Source: Rheinheimera sp. D18 (GTDB lineage: Bacteria > Pseudomonadota > Gammaproteobacteria > Enterobacterales > Alteromonadaceae). Taken from it: a stretch of 64,000 nucleotides of DNA. A model generated the notes under the pieces. The model made no database searches and had not been told where the DNA came from. It was given only the letters and a program-made list of their open reading frames with translations. Below, in pieces: positions 17,585-27,920 of this stretch (within the stretch, counting starts at the first letter, position 1; the number at the start of each line of letters is the position of its first letter). The translations under genes and the position numbers were made by a program. Location of the stretch: positions 558,001 through 622,000 of the forward strand of contig NZ_CP037745.1 of NCBI RefSeq assembly GCF_004345025.1. The letters run 5' to 3'.

Positions 17585-19654
17585 ATGAAAAAGCTTACCT
17601 TAGCCGCCGCCTCAGTTGCGTTAGCACTTGGCCTAACGGCGTGTAGCATTCAAGACAATTCACGTAATAAAATTCAGGTAGTCTCAGAAGTAAAAGCGCC
17701 GCTTGTATCTGGTGTTGATACCCAGTACTTTGATCCGGCCGTAAAATTCTCTGAAGATTTCTTTATGGCGATTAACGGCAAATGGCTGGCAGAAACCGAG
17801 ATCCCAGCCGATAAAGCCTCTTATGGCTCTTTCCATGTGCTGGCCGACAACTCACAAAAAGCCGTTAAAGCCATTATTGATGAGGTCTCTGCCCGTACCG
17901 ATTTAAAACCAGGCTCAGACGAGCAGAAACTGGGCAGCTTCTATAACAGTTTTATGGATGAAGCCACTATTGAAAAGCTGGGCTTAAGCCCGCTGAGCCC
18001 GCAGCTGGATGCGATTAAAGCCGTGACTGATAAAGCTCAGTTGCCAGCGTTATTTGCCCGTTTGCAGCGCGATGGCGTGGCTATTCCATTTGGCTGGTTT
18101 GTAAACAACGACGCGAAAAACTCGACCGAATATGCGGTGTATTTAGGTCAGGGCGGTTTAGGCCTGCCAGACCGTGATTACTACTTTAAAGATGATGAAG
18201 CGTCACAGAAAATTCTTACCGCGTATCAGCAATATTTAACCGACATGTTCAGCCTGGCCGGTTACGCTGATGCCAAAGCGGCGGCACAGCGTGTATTTGC
18301 GCTAGAAAAAGCGCTGGCCGAGCACCACTGGACGCGCCTGGAAAGCCGTAACGCCGATAAAACCTACAACAAAATGTCAGCGGCCGATTTAAACAGCAGC
18401 ATGGGCAGTTTTGACTGGGCAGCATTTGCGCAGGGCGTAAAACTGGATGGCGTAGCGGATATTATTGTGCGTCAGCCAAGTTATTTTGAAGGCTTTGCCA
18501 AAGTGCTCGACGCAACAGACGTGCAAAGCTGGCAGGATTACCTGAGCCTGAAAACCATTCATGGCTACGCTGACAAATTAAGCAGCAACTTTGCTGACCG
18601 CCGCTTTGCTTTCTACGGCACTACACTAAGCGGTATCCAGGAGCAACAACCACGCTGGAAACGTGCGGTTGATGCCTCGGATCAGGTGTTAGGTGAGCTG
18701 ACGGGCAAGCTGTATGTTGAGCGCCACTTTAAACCTGAAGCCAAAGCGCGGATGGAAACCTTAGTAGCTAACCTGATTAAAGCCTATGAGCTGTCCATTA
18801 ACGAACTGGAATGGATGACGGCAGAAACCAAGGTAGCCGCGCAGGAAAAACTGAGCAAATTTACGCCGAAAATTGGTTACCCGGACAAGTGGAAAGATTA
18901 CTCTGCGCTGGAAATCAAAGCCGATGACTTAGTCGGTAACTTCGTGCGCTCCAGTCACTGGGGCTACGACGAAATGGTGGCCAAATTAGGTAAGCCAATC
19001 GACAAGAGCGAATGGTTTATGACGCCACAAACGGTGAATGCCTATTACAACCCGGTGAATAACGAAATCGTGTTCCCGGCCGCTATTTTACAGCCTCCGT
19101 TCTTCAATATGGACGCTGACGACGCGGTAAACTACGGCGGTATTGGTGGTGTTATCGGCCACGAAATTGGCCACGGTTTTGACGATCAAGGCGCGAAATA
19201 CGATGGTGACGGCAACCTGCGTAACTGGTGGACCGAGCAAGACAAAGGCCAGTTCCAGGCCCGCGGCGCTAAGTTAATTGGCCAGTACAACAAGTTTGAA
19301 CCGTTGCCAGGTGTTAACGTTAACGGTGCCGTGGCACTGGGTGAAAACATCGGTGACTTAGGCGGTATGACAGTAGCGCTTAAAGCTTACCAGTTATCAC
19401 TGGATGGCAAAGCAGCGCCGGTAATGGACGGCTTTACCGGCGAGCAACGGTTCTTTATCAGCTGGGCGCAAGTTTGGCGTACTAAGTTCCGTGAAGAAGC
19501 GCTGCGTCGTCAGTTAAGCACTGGCCCGCACTCACCGGCGCATTATCGCGTTATTGGTGTGCTGCCGAATATCCCGCAGTTCTATACCGCTTTTGATATC
19601 AAAGAAGGCGATGCGATGTACTTACCACCAGAGCAGCGCGTTAAGATTTGGTAA
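17585..19654 (+). CDS. M13 family (neprilysin/PepO-like) metallopeptidase, lipoprotein
   Basis: A 689-residue zinc endopeptidase. Lipoprotein signal ALALGLTAC places the lipid-modified Cys at residue 20. Zinc site VIGHEIGHGFDDQG near residue 525 and third ligand in GENIGDLGG near residue 587; NAYYNPVNNEIVFPAAIL is the substrate-binding segment; ends in the family's terminal Trp. AGGAAAACAAGA precedes the ATG. Codon use differs from neighbours: CTG is the main leucine codon here, whereas neighbours prefer TTA, TTG and CTA, suggesting transfer or strong expression selection. Monocistronic with its own terminator. Confidence 0.95.
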   Translation: MKKLTLAAASVALALGLTACSIQDNSRNKIQVVSEVKAPLVSGVDTQYFDPAVKFSEDFFMAINGKWLAETEIPADKASYGSFHVLADNSQKAVKAIIDEVSARTDLKPGSDEQKLGSFYNSFMDEATIEKLGLSPLSPQLDAIKAVTDKAQLPALFARLQRDGVAIPFGWFVNNDAKNSTEYAVYLGQGGLGLPDRDYYFKDDEASQKILTAYQQYLTDMFSLAGYADAKAAAQRVFALEKALAEHHWTRLESRNADKTYNKMSAADLNSSMGSFDWAAFAQGVKLDGVADIIVRQPSYFEGFAKVLDATDVQSWQDYLSLKTIHGYADKLSSNFADRRFAFYGTTLSGIQEQQPRWKRAVDASDQVLGELTGKLYVERHFKPEAKARMETLVANLIKAYELSINELEWMTAETKVAAQEKLSKFTPKIGYPDKWKDYSALEIKADDLVGNFVRSSHWGYDEMVAKLGKPIDKSEWFMTPQTVNAYYNPVNNEIVFPAAILQPPFFNMDADDAVNYGGIGGVIGHEIGHGFDDQGAKYDGDGNLRNWWTEQDKGQFQARGAKLIGQYNKFEPLPGVNVNGAVALGENIGDLGGMTVALKAYQLSLDGKAAPVMDGFTGEQRFFISWAQVWRTKFREEALRRQLSTGPHSPAHYRVIGVLPNIPQFYTAFDIKEGDAMYLPPEQRVKIW

Positions 19655-19675
19655 GTTAATTCTGTTATACTACAC

Positions 19676-19706
19676 AGGCTGAGCACGCAAGTGTTCGGCC
19701 TTTTTT
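19676..19706 (+). terminator. Rho-independent terminator after the M13 peptidase gene
   Basis: AGGCTGAGCAC (19676-19686), loop GCAA, GTGTTCGGCCT (19691-19701) with two G-T pairs, then a T6 run. Confidence 0.9.
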
Positions 19707-19734
19707 ATATTTTATTAAGCTCATCCTAGGTGCA

Positions 19735-19897
19735 GGTTAGAATTCCGCTCTGGTCGACACAGAGTGTTTGAGCCCTGCCGTAGGCATTAGGGCGACAAAT
19801 TCGTCGGGAACGAATTTGAACAGCTTTGCTGGCTTGCGAAGGGCAGGATGCCCGAAGTAGTTGCTGTGGCGAGCCAGGGCGGGGTTGTAACCGGCAG
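19735..19897 (+). repeat. Dispersed repeat, family 2, copy B
   Basis: GACACAGAGTGTTTGAGCCC through ATTAGGGCGA matches 1490-1532, and GTTGCTGTGGCGAGCC...GGTTGTAACCGG at 19860-19893 matches 1534-1567. The middle (19795-19859) is absent from copy A and contains its own small palindrome AAATTCGTCGGGAACGAATTT. Intergenic, no coding frame. Confidence 0.75.
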
Positions 19898-19956
19898 TCT
19901 ACTTAGCTAAGCTGCCCAATTCGGGATTCCAACCTCGTTTCCTCATTTTTAAGTAA

Positions 19957-19971
19957 CGAGGTCTGACCATT
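19957..19971. promoter_or_regulatory. Weak PdhR/GntR-type operator candidate upstream of acnB
   Basis: CGAGGTCTGACCATT retains GGT-N3-ACC and most of the right arm of the PdhR consensus but not the outer left arm. It lies next to an imperfect stem (ACCTCGTT 19932-19939 with AACGAGGT 19955-19962). Position 180 bases before acnB makes a link to pyruvate/TCA control possible, not shown. Confidence 0.3.
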
Positions 19972-20149
19972 ATAACTCGTGGATATGTAGAGTTTGCTCT
20001 TGTATTCACGGTATTTATATCCACTATAAGTGGCGTTGTTAACGGCCCGATGTCAATTTGGCCTGAATTTTCATATAATTGACCCCATTCATTCCGTTGA
20101 ATGACGTTGCAGTGGCAAGACTGCAGCCAACGACCAAGAGGATCATACT

Positions 20150-22747
20150 GTGCTACAACAATATCGCGAACATGTGGCCGAGCGCGCAGCGCAAGGCATT
20201 CCGCCAAAGCCGCTCAATGCCGAGCAGGTAGCAGCATTAGTTGAACTGTTAAAAAATCCGCCAAAGGGCGAAGAAGAAACCCTATTAGATTTATTAATAA
20301 ATCGCGTACCGCCGGGTGTAGACGAAGCGGCTTATGTTAAAGCTGGCTTTTTAGCTGCGCTAACTAAAGGCGAAGTAAGCTGCAGTTTAATTAGCGCCGA
20401 ACGTGCTACTGAACTATTAGGTACTATGATGGGTGGTTACAATATTGAGCCATTGATCAGCCTGTTAGATAACGAAAAATTAGCACCTATTGCTGCTAAA
20501 GCCTTGTCACACACCTTACTTATTTTTGATGCATTTCACGATGTGACAGACAAAGCCGATGCCGGCAACGTGCATGCAAAACAAGTTGTACAAAGCTGGG
20601 CTGATGCCGAGTGGTTTGAAGCTAAACCAGCATTAGCAGAAAAAATTACCGTAACGGTATTTAAAGTATCGGGCGAAACTAACACTGATGATTTATCACC
20701 AGCGCCAGATGCATGGTCACGCCCAGACATTCCTCTGCACGCGTTAGCAATGCTGAAAAACGCCCGTGAAGGTATTAACCCCGATCAAGCTGGCACGGTA
20801 GGCCCAATTAAACAGCTAGACGAGCTGAATAAAAAAGGCTTCCCACTGGCCTATGTTGGCGACGTAGTAGGTACTGGTTCATCACGTAAATCTGCGACTA
20901 ACTCAGTGCTGTGGTTTATGGGTGACGATATTCCCTACGTGCCGAACAAGCGCGGTGGTGGTTTTGTTTTAGGTGGTAAAATTGCGCCTATTTTCTTCAA
21001 CACCATGGAAGACTCAGGTGCACTACCAATTGAAGTTGACGTGAACAAGCTAGAAATGGGCGATGTGATCGACATTCTACCGTTTGCTGGCAAAATTGTG
21101 CGTCACGGTACTGATGAAGTATTAGCTGAGTTTACCTTAGCAACCGACGTATTAATTGACGAAGTGCGCGCCGGTGGCCGTATTCCGTTAATCATTGGTC
21201 GTGGTTTAACTGACCGCGCCCGTGAGTTTTTAGGCTTTGGTCATTCAGATAAATTCCGTCGGCCACAAGCTAAAGTTGACTCAGGCAAAGGTTATACTCT
21301 GGCGCAGAAAATGGTGGGTAAAGCCTGTGGTGTGAAAGGTGTTCGCCCAGGTGTGTACTGTGAACCAAAAATGACCACTGTAGGTTCGCAAGATACTACC
21401 GGCCCAATGACACGTGACGAGTTAAAAGACTTAGCCTGTTTAGGTTTCTCTGCTGACTTAACTATGCAGTCATTCTGCCACACTGCCGCTTATCCAAAAC
21501 CGGTAGACGTTGATACCCACCATACGCTGCCAGATTTTATTATGAACCGTGGCGGTGTATCACTGCGCCCAGGCGACGGTATTATTCACAGCTGGTTAAA
21601 CCGCATGTTACTGCCTGATACCGTAGGTACGGGTGGTGATTCGCATACGCGTTTCCCAATTGGTATTTCATTCCCTGCGGGTTCTGGTTTAGTGGCCTTT
21701 GCCGCGGCAACCGGTGTTATGCCACTGGATATGCCGGAATCGGTATTGGTGCGCTTTAAAGGTGAAATGCAGCCCGGTATTACGCTGCGCGATTTAGTGC
21801 ACGCTATTCCGTACGTAGCTATTCAAAAAGGTTTATTAACCGTGGATAAGAAAGGCAAGAAGAACGTGTTCTCTGGCCGTATCTTAGAAATTGAAGGCTT
21901 ACCTAACTTAACCGTTGAGCAAGCTTTTGAATTGTCAGACGCTTCTGCAGAGCGTTCAGCAGCGGGTTGTACTATTAAGCTGTCAAAAGAATCAATCGCG
22001 GAATACTTAGAATCAAACATTGTTATGTTGAAGTGGATGATTGCTGAAGGTTACGGTGATGTGCGTACTATTGAGCGCCGCGTTCAAGCCATGCAAGCTT
22101 GGTTAAAAGATCCGCAGTTAATGTCTGCTGATGCTGATGCCGAGTATAACGAAATCATTGAAATTGACTTAGCTGACATTAAAGAGCCGGTATTGTGTGC
22201 GCCAAACGATCCGGATGATGCGCGTTTATTATCTGAAGTGGCTGGCGATAAGATTGACGAAGTATTTATCGGTTCATGTATGACCAACATTGGTCACTTC
22301 CGTGCTGCAGGTAAATTACTCGACAAGTTTAAAGGCCAGTTACCAACCCGTTTATGGATAGCACCGCCTACCAAGATGGACCAAGCACAGTTAACTGAAG
22401 AAGGTTACTACAGTATTTTTGGTAAAGTCGGTGCACGTACTGAAATGCCAGGCTGTTCACTGTGTATGGGTAACCAAGCACGGGTTGCTGAAAATTCAAC
22501 CGTAGTATCTACTTCTACGCGTAACTTCCCGAACCGTTTAGGTCAGGGCGCTAATGTGTATTTGGCATCAGCGGAGTTAGCGGCAGTGGCGTCTATTATT
22601 GGTAAATTACCAACAGTAGCCGAATATCTGGAATACGCTAAGCAAATTGATGCTACGGCAGCTGATACTTACCGTTATTTGAATTTCCACCATATGCCGC
22701 AATACACCAAAAAAGCGGATAACGTGATTATTCAACAAGCGGTATAA
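20150..22747 (+). CDS. acnB: Aconitate hydratase B
   Basis: Bifunctional aconitase/2-methylisocitrate dehydratase of the TCA cycle, 865 residues as in E. coli AcnB. HEAT-like N-terminal domain, swivel domain with [18 protein letters not shown] near 242-260, and [4Fe-4S] ligands in [10 protein letters not shown] near 706 and [10 protein letters not shown] near 768-772. The start is GTG at 20150, with AGAGGA at 20137-20142, because [15 protein letters not shown] begins exactly where E. coli AcnB begins. Its 5' gap of 495 bases carries the family 2 repeat. Confidence 0.97.
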   Translation: MLQQYREHVAERAAQGIPPKPLNAEQVAALVELLKNPPKGEEETLLDLLINRVPPGVDEAAYVKAGFLAALTKGEVSCSLISAERATELLGTMMGGYNIEPLISLLDNEKLAPIAAKALSHTLLIFDAFHDVTDKADAGNVHAKQVVQSWADAEWFEAKPALAEKITVTVFKVSGETNTDDLSPAPDAWSRPDIPLHALAMLKNAREGINPDQAGTVGPIKQLDELNKKGFPLAYVGDVVGTGSSRKSATNSVLWFMGDDIPYVPNKRGGGFVLGGKIAPIFFNTMEDSGALPIEVDVNKLEMGDVIDILPFAGKIVRHGTDEVLAEFTLATDVLIDEVRAGGRIPLIIGRGLTDRAREFLGFGHSDKFRRPQAKVDSGKGYTLAQKMVGKACGVKGVRPGVYCEPKMTTVGSQDTTGPMTRDELKDLACLGFSADLTMQSFCHTAAYPKPVDVDTHHTLPDFIMNRGGVSLRPGDGIIHSWLNRMLLPDTVGTGGDSHTRFPIGISFPAGSGLVAFAAATGVMPLDMPESVLVRFKGEMQPGITLRDLVHAIPYVAIQKGLLTVDKKGKKNVFSGRILEIEGLPNLTVEQAFELSDASAERSAAGCTIKLSKESIAEYLESNIVMLKWMIAEGYGDVRTIERRVQAMQAWLKDPQLMSADADAEYNEIIEIDLADIKEPVLCAPNDPDDARLLSEVAGDKIDEVFIGSCMTNIGHFRAAGKLLDKFKGQLPTRLWIAPPTKMDQAQLTEEGYYSIFGKVGARTEMPGCSLCMGNQARVAENSTVVSTSTRNFPNRLGQGANVYLASAELAAVASIIGKLPTVAEYLEYAKQIDATAADTYRYLNFHHMPQYTKKADNVIIQQAV

Positions 22748-22762
22748 GCGCTAACGTTAATC

Positions 22763-22790
22763 AAAAGGCCTGTTACGACAGGCCTTTTTT
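22763..22790 (+). terminator. Rho-independent terminator after acnB
   Basis: AAAAGGCCTGT (22763-22773), loop TACG, ACAGGCCTTTTTT (22778-22790). Strong stem with T6. Confidence 0.93.
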
Positions 22791-22872
22791 GTTGCTAAAC
22801 CTACTGAATATTGATCTTTCTACGCTAAGTTGAGACACTGCTGGCCTAAAACGGATATTAAGTGAGACAAAA

Positions 22873-24738
22873 TTGCATGTTATCAGATGTTTAATACTCG
22901 GAAGTATTTTCAGTTTTGTCTTTAGTACAGTATTGGCCAATGAGCTAAGCTTACCTGAATATAGTAAGTTGGCTAAAACCGATCCACAGGTACTAATAGA
23001 ATTATTAACCAACGCCAATACCGTACCTAGCGTGTTAAGTGCCGCTGATAACGCGTTGTTGTTAAGTACTGCGTATTACGCCTTATCGCAAGCTCAACCT
23101 GCTATTGAATACGCTGAAGCAGGCTTAGCTGATAGTGCATTGCAGCAACAAAACCCTATTGTTTTTCATCAGCTTAAGCTAGCACGGGCGGTTGCCTATG
23201 ATCTAGCAGGAACACCGGCAAAAGGCCTAGTTGATGCTAGTAATGCTATTACTTGGGCACAAAATAACCAGCAAACCGGTGTCTTAGTTGGTGCATTATT
23301 TAGCCGCGGTGCGTTGTATATCAGTTTAGTTAATTATCTTGATGCCTTACGCGATCTAAACCTCGCATATCAGTTGGCTGAGCAGCAGCCGGATCTTGAC
23401 ACGCATAAAGCAGAAGTTGCTGGCATGATTGCGTTGGTATATGAATATCGACGTGAAGATGCTTTAGCCATACCGTATTTTACCGAAGCCGTGGCTTATC
23501 AGCGTGCTGAGAAAAATTGGTTAGAGCTAAGTGTCGCTCTATATGGCTTGGGCCGAGCCATCAAAAACACCGGCGATCTCAAACAGGGTTTAGCCCTGCT
23601 AACTGAGTCGGCAACCATAGCGCGCCAAGTTGATGACTTTCAAGGTATTGCTTATGCGGAAAAAGAAATTGCCGGCATTGAATTAATACAAGGGCAAAAC
23701 GCCAACGCAAAACAGCTTTTTCAAAGCGCACTGCAGATATTTAATCAGGGCGACAACCGCTATATGCAGCTTGATACTAATCTTAGTTTGGCCAAAATAG
23801 CCTTGTTAGAACAAGATGCCAAGCAAGCTGCACAGCATTTGCAGCAAGCCGAACACTTTGTTAACCCTGAGACGATGCCAATTCAAGCCTTAGCCATTGA
23901 AAGCACTAAGGCAGAGCTTTTGGCGCTAAATGGCGAATACAAGCAAGCATATCAACTGTTGTCAGCTAACCAGCAGCGCAAACAACGCTTAGACAACCAA
24001 CAAAGTGCAGAGCAGTTGCATCAGTTACGAGTTAAATATGATGTTGAAGCCCAGCAAGCCGAAAATAAGTTGCTGGCGCAACAAAATACGTTACAGCAGA
24101 TCCAAAATGCCGCGCAAAATCAGCAAAAATGGTCACTCATTTTATTATTGGTGTTAAGTTCAGCGTTAATTTTCTTATTGCTTATGTTGTTTCTTCGCGC
24201 GCGAAAAAATAAACGATATCTTGAGTTATTGGCAGAAACCGACGGCCTAACTGGGGTGTATAATAGACGTAAAATTATGGAGCTATTTCAGCAGCAGTTT
24301 GAACTGGCGCAGCGTAGTGACCAAGCATTAAGCATAGCGATATTAGATTTAGATTGGTTTAAACAGATAAATGACCAATTTGGCCATCAAACGGGTGACG
24401 AAGTATTATGGCGTTTTGCCTCATTATGTAAGCAGCAGTTGCGAAAAAGTGATCTGATTGGCCGTATTGGTGGAGAGGAGTTTATCGTTATTTTTCCATG
24501 CACCGATCTTGCTGCGGCAGAGCAACTAGCCAAACGCCTATGTGCGAAAACGCGTGAGTTAGAAACGATGATGCCCAAGCCGGGTTTATCGGTGTCGGTA
24601 TCTATAGGCTTAGCCTGTAATCAGCAGTTACTATCGGGCACTGAATTTATTGCAGCAGCAGATAAAGCGTTATATTTAGCCAAACAGGCGGGTCGAGATC
24701 AGGTTAAGCTGGCCGATTACAGAAAACTTAGTGTTTAA
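22873..24738 (+). CDS. TPR-repeat diguanylate cyclase (GGDEF)
   Basis: A 621-residue sensor enzyme making cyclic-di-GMP. Signal peptide (ILGSIFSFVFSTVLA, cleavage near residue 23), periplasmic TPR-like helical repeats to about residue 390, a coiled coil, one transmembrane helix near 417-440 (WSLILLLVLSSALIFLLL) and a C-terminal GGDEF domain with active-site GGEEF near residue 533. An RKSD product-inhibition I-site lies exactly five residues before GGEEF. The start is inferred as TTG at 22873 (AAGTGAG upstream), since no ATG precedes the signal peptide in frame. Confidence 0.9.
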   Translation: MHVIRCLILGSIFSFVFSTVLANELSLPEYSKLAKTDPQVLIELLTNANTVPSVLSAADNALLLSTAYYALSQAQPAIEYAEAGLADSALQQQNPIVFHQLKLARAVAYDLAGTPAKGLVDASNAITWAQNNQQTGVLVGALFSRGALYISLVNYLDALRDLNLAYQLAEQQPDLDTHKAEVAGMIALVYEYRREDALAIPYFTEAVAYQRAEKNWLELSVALYGLGRAIKNTGDLKQGLALLTESATIARQVDDFQGIAYAEKEIAGIELIQGQNANAKQLFQSALQIFNQGDNRYMQLDTNLSLAKIALLEQDAKQAAQHLQQAEHFVNPETMPIQALAIESTKAELLALNGEYKQAYQLLSANQQRKQRLDNQQSAEQLHQLRVKYDVEAQQAENKLLAQQNTLQQIQNAAQNQQKWSLILLLVLSSALIFLLLMLFLRARKNKRYLELLAETDGLTGVYNRRKIMELFQQQFELAQRSDQALSIAILDLDWFKQINDQFGHQTGDEVLWRFASLCKQQLRKSDLIGRIGGEEFIVIFPCTDLAAAEQLAKRLCAKTRELETMMPKPGLSVSVSIGLACNQQLLSGTEFIAAADKALYLAKQAGRDQVKLADYRKLSV

Positions 24739-24778
24739 GCGCTGTTTTAATTCTGCATTTTAAGCTTGGAGTAGTTAA

Positions 24779-25165
24779 GTGGAATACGATTTTATTTATG
24801 ACCGTAATAGCCGCAATTATAGTATGCGGCTGGGTACTGAGCATGAAGTGTTAGGCCGGTTTTTATTAGATGAGTTTGGCCAGCAAGTTGAAGCTTATTT
24901 GCCGCTGCTGCAACAGCTTAATGCGCTGAAACCGCAGCAGAGCATGCAATATCAGGGGCGGGAGTTTCTGTTAGAAGTTGAGCGCAGTGAAGTGACAGTG
25001 CGCCATAATACGTTGCTAGGTAGTGCCCACACCACGCTAGCTGAGCAGCAACAATTAGCCTATGATGATTTGCAGCTAGATGAGCAGGGTATGATTAGCC
25101 AGTGTGGCTTAGAAGATTTACTGCAATTGCTGCAGGCATGGCAGCAGTTTTTAGCCGGTAAATAA
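24779..25165 (+). CDS. yacL: UPF0231 family protein YacL
   Basis: A 128-residue acidic protein. MEYDFIYDRN...MRLGTEHEVLGRFLLDEF and GLEDLLQLLQAWQQFL align with E. coli YacL, which also follows acnB. GTG start at 24779 with TTGGAG ten bases upstream. Function unknown. It converges on zapE with only one base between the stop codons and no terminator. Confidence 0.88.
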   Translation: MEYDFIYDRNSRNYSMRLGTEHEVLGRFLLDEFGQQVEAYLPLLQQLNALKPQQSMQYQGREFLLEVERSEVTVRHNTLLGSAHTTLAEQQQLAYDDLQLDEQGMISQCGLEDLLQLLQAWQQFLAGK

Positions 25166-25166
25166 G

Positions 25167-26243
25167 TTAAGGCTGCCAGCTTTGCATTTCAAATAGCCGT
25201 GAGCTGCAACGCTCAAAGGCAAAGCTTAGTTGCTTGGCTTGGTATAGCTGTAAAATATCCACTTCGGCACTAATCAGTAGTAAGCACTTTTGCTCATAAC
25301 ATTCATCTACTAAAGCAATAAACCGCCTGGCTTCGTCGTCTAATTTGCTAACAAAGTACTCTTTATTTTCGCGCTGATACTGATCTTCAACGCCATGCAC
25401 TATCGCTTTTGCTGCCTGATAACTAAATTGCGGTACTTGATACAGCGCAATAGCCTGATAATCGCTAGCCAGCGCCATATAATCGAGCTGACTGCGTGGG
25501 CCGGAGCACAGTGCCATAAAGTCAAAGCCAATAACCTTATCGTTGCGCCACAACACAGCAATATCTCGGTTCGCGATAGTTATTGCTGAGCAGGGCGTAA
25601 CACTACCAAACGTTTGTTCGGCTAATTTCTGTAATTGCAACATGCTGGCGTGCTGTAAATAATAAGGCTGTGCCGTGGTTATTTGGCGCCGATAGTCGAT
25701 GCCGTTATCCAATGCGATAACCTGACAATATTGTTGTAGCAAGGCAATAGTGGGCAAAAATCGCTGTCGTTGCAAGCCGTTATAGTACAGATCGGTTGGT
25801 GGCGCATTGGATGTGGTTACTAGCACTACGCCTAGTTCAAATAAATAGCGCCAAAGGGTGCCAAGTAGCATGGCGTCGCCAATGTCTGAGACAAAAAACT
25901 CATCAAAACACAGCAGCTTGTACTGTTTGGCCCAATTAGTGGCGATATGCTGTAGTGGTTCGGCGGTGCCACTGATGGCGTGTAGTTCTTTGTGCACCCG
26001 TGCCATAAAGTGATGAAAATGCAGTCTGATTTTGCGCGGTGTTTGCACCTGCTGGTAAAATTGATCCATCAATAAGGTTTTACCCCGGCCAACCGGGCCA
26101 TAAATATATAAGCCGTTAATGCTGGCGTTGATATCAGCATTAAGCTGCTGCGCTAAAGCATGTAATTGCGCCAGCAGTTGGTATTGTTGTTCATCGTAAT
26201 GCAACTGACCTTGTTCAATTAGCTGTTGGTAATGCGTTAGCAC
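25167..26243 (-). CDS. zapE: Cell division protein ZapE (AFG1-like ATPase)
   Basis: A 358-residue P-loop ATPase of the AFG1 family; ZapE modulates the FtsZ ring in E. coli. Walker A GPVGRGKT near residue 50, [11 protein letters not shown] next, Walker [17 protein letters not shown] near 112, and [21 protein letters not shown] near 145-165. The start is GTG at 26243 (MLTHYQQL). It lies 45 bases downstream of cydC on the same strand, and may be read from the cyd operon. Confidence 0.93.
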   Translation of the reverse strand: MLTHYQQLIEQGQLHYDEQQYQLLAQLHALAQQLNADINASINGLYIYGPVGRGKTLLMDQFYQQVQTPRKIRLHFHHFMARVHKELHAISGTAEPLQHIATNWAKQYKLLCFDEFFVSDIGDAMLLGTLWRYLFELGVVLVTTSNAPPTDLYYNGLQRQRFLPTIALLQQYCQVIALDNGIDYRRQITTAQPYYLQHASMLQLQKLAEQTFGSVTPCSAITIANRDIAVLWRNDKVIGFDFMALCSGPRSQLDYMALASDYQAIALYQVPQFSYQAAKAIVHGVEDQYQRENKEYFVSKLDDEARRFIALVDECYEQKCLLLISAEVDILQLYQAKQLSFAFERCSSRLFEMQSWQP

Positions 26244-26288
26244 GGCTGCTTATAATCCTTTTAACTTAACACCCTAAATATGGCTAGT

Positions 26289-27920
26289 TTAACACGGTTC
26301 TAACTGTAGGTGTTTAGCATGGGCAATGCTAACCCGCTGATGACTAACAATAATCAGTAGGCCATCGCGTTGGCGTTTCAGCAGTGCGGCTAATACCTGT
26401 TCGGTGCTGGCGGGGTCTAGCCCGGCGAAGGGTTCATCGAGTAATAATATCGGCCTTTCTGCTAATAATAACCGCGCTAGCGCAATGCGCCTGGCTTGCC
26501 CGCCTGACACTGCCGCGCCATATTCGCCCATCACCGTATCTAAGCCAGCGGGCTGTTGCTTAGCCCAATCCGCTAAGGCGACGTCAACAAGCACCTGCCA
26601 CAGTTTGTCATCGCTAGCATCTGGTGCTGCTAAACGCAGGTTTTGTGCTAGCGTGAGATCGAAAATATCTGGTTGCTGAGTGAGGTAACCTAAAGTTTCG
26701 TCTAACTGCCAGTGCGCATAAGCGTGGTTATTTAATTCAAGTGCACCGGTGCAGGATAATTGATTAGCCAGAGTCATTAGTAGTGTGGTTTTGCCACTGC
26801 CAGATGCACCACTAATTAATAGAACATCGCCGCTGCGCAGGCTGAAACTGACGTTATCGGGGCCGTGCAAGGCTTGGCCTTGTCGAGCAGACAGTTTACT
26901 GACATTTAAACTAAAGGGTGCATTAGGTATGGCCTGCTTGACGTCAGCTACAACAGCATAGCCGTCAGCTAACTGATTTAACCGATCTCGTGCTGACATA
27001 CTTAAACCTAGCGCCATAAAGCTCTGGCATAGCGGCAGTAGCGCTTCATTTAATGCCCAAAGTGCCAACAGTGCAGATAGCAATAAGGGTACGCTTAGCG
27101 CAGCATGGTTCACCAAGACACTGCCTTGCCACAATAATGCCAGTAGGCTAAGTGCCAACAAGCTTTGCTGAATTAAGCTAACCCGACTAGCAAGCTGCTG
27201 CTGACGTAATTGTAGGCTCATGTAAGCATGGTCGTGCTGGCTAAAATATCGAGTTTTGTCTTGCCAACGCTGCCAAAGTAATAATGAGGTTAGCATTGCT
27301 AACTGCTCTAATAATACGGTGCGTCGTGTCGCTGCGGCTTGGGTGTCTTGTTTGGCCAGCGCAATGCCTGGGCGTAATGTAAGCAGCGGTATTATCAGTG
27401 CTAATACTAATGGTAGGCCTGCGCTATAAAATAGTGCTGGCGCTAGCAGGTACCAAAATAATAATACCAGTGCGCTAAGGCTGCAGGCCCAAAACCACGG
27501 TGTAACGACTTTGAGTGGCAGCTGGTCAAGTAAATCAATATCAGTAACTAAGCGCTGTAAGGTATCGGCTGAGTGGCGGTTATGCTGCTTGCTGCGCGCC
27601 AACGTAGCAAAGCTCTGTACGCGTAAATCTTTTAGTAAGCCCAACGCAGCATAGTGCGAAGTTAGGCGTTCGGCATAACGCCCAGCAGTGCGGCCAATAG
27701 CGCATAAGCGAATAATGGCGGCGGGGCGAAAGTAATCAAAACTTATTGCACCAATGCTGGCCATGCCGGCTAAGGCTGCGGCGCTAATAAACCAGCCTGA
27801 TAAGGCCAATAAGGTAACGGCAGACAATAGCGTAATAAACCCCAGCAACAGTGCTAATAGCCAAGCTTTGCTGCGGCTATGTAATAAGTTGCGCAACTTA
27901 ATTGGCTGATTAGCTAACAT
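26289..27920 (-). CDS. cydC: Heterodimeric thiol exporter ABC subunit CydC
   Basis: A 543-residue ABC transporter half: six-helix membrane domain, then nucleotide-binding domain with GASGSGKTT (Walker A), VSGGQARR (signature) and ILLLDEPFAGLDP (Walker B). CydDC exports glutathione/cysteine needed for cytochrome bd assembly. The ATG at 27920 (MLANQPIKLRNLL) has CAGGAGC upstream and overlaps the cydD end by 11 bases; a longer frame start at 27962 would overlap by 53. Last cyd gene. Confidence 0.93.
   Translation of the reverse strand: MLANQPIKLRNLLHSRSKAWLLALLLGFITLLSAVTLLALSGWFISAAALAGMASIGAISFDYFRPAAIIRLCAIGRTAGRYAERLTSHYAALGLLKDLRVQSFATLARSKQHNRHSADTLQRLVTDIDLLDQLPLKVVTPWFWACSLSALVLLFWYLLAPALFYSAGLPLVLALIIPLLTLRPGIALAKQDTQAAATRRTVLLEQLAMLTSLLLWQRWQDKTRYFSQHDHAYMSLQLRQQQLASRVSLIQQSLLALSLLALLWQGSVLVNHAALSVPLLLSALLALWALNEALLPLCQSFMALGLSMSARDRLNQLADGYAVVADVKQAIPNAPFSLNVSKLSARQGQALHGPDNVSFSLRSGDVLLISGASGSGKTTLLMTLANQLSCTGALELNNHAYAHWQLDETLGYLTQQPDIFDLTLAQNLRLAAPDASDDKLWQVLVDVALADWAKQQPAGLDTVMGEYGAAVSGGQARRIALARLLLAERPILLLDEPFAGLDPASTEQVLAALLKRQRDGLLIIVSHQRVSIAHAKHLQLEPC

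Noticed and set aside
25163-25169. Terminator between yacL and zapE
   Set aside because: The stop codons are one base apart and no stem-loop was found in either gene end.
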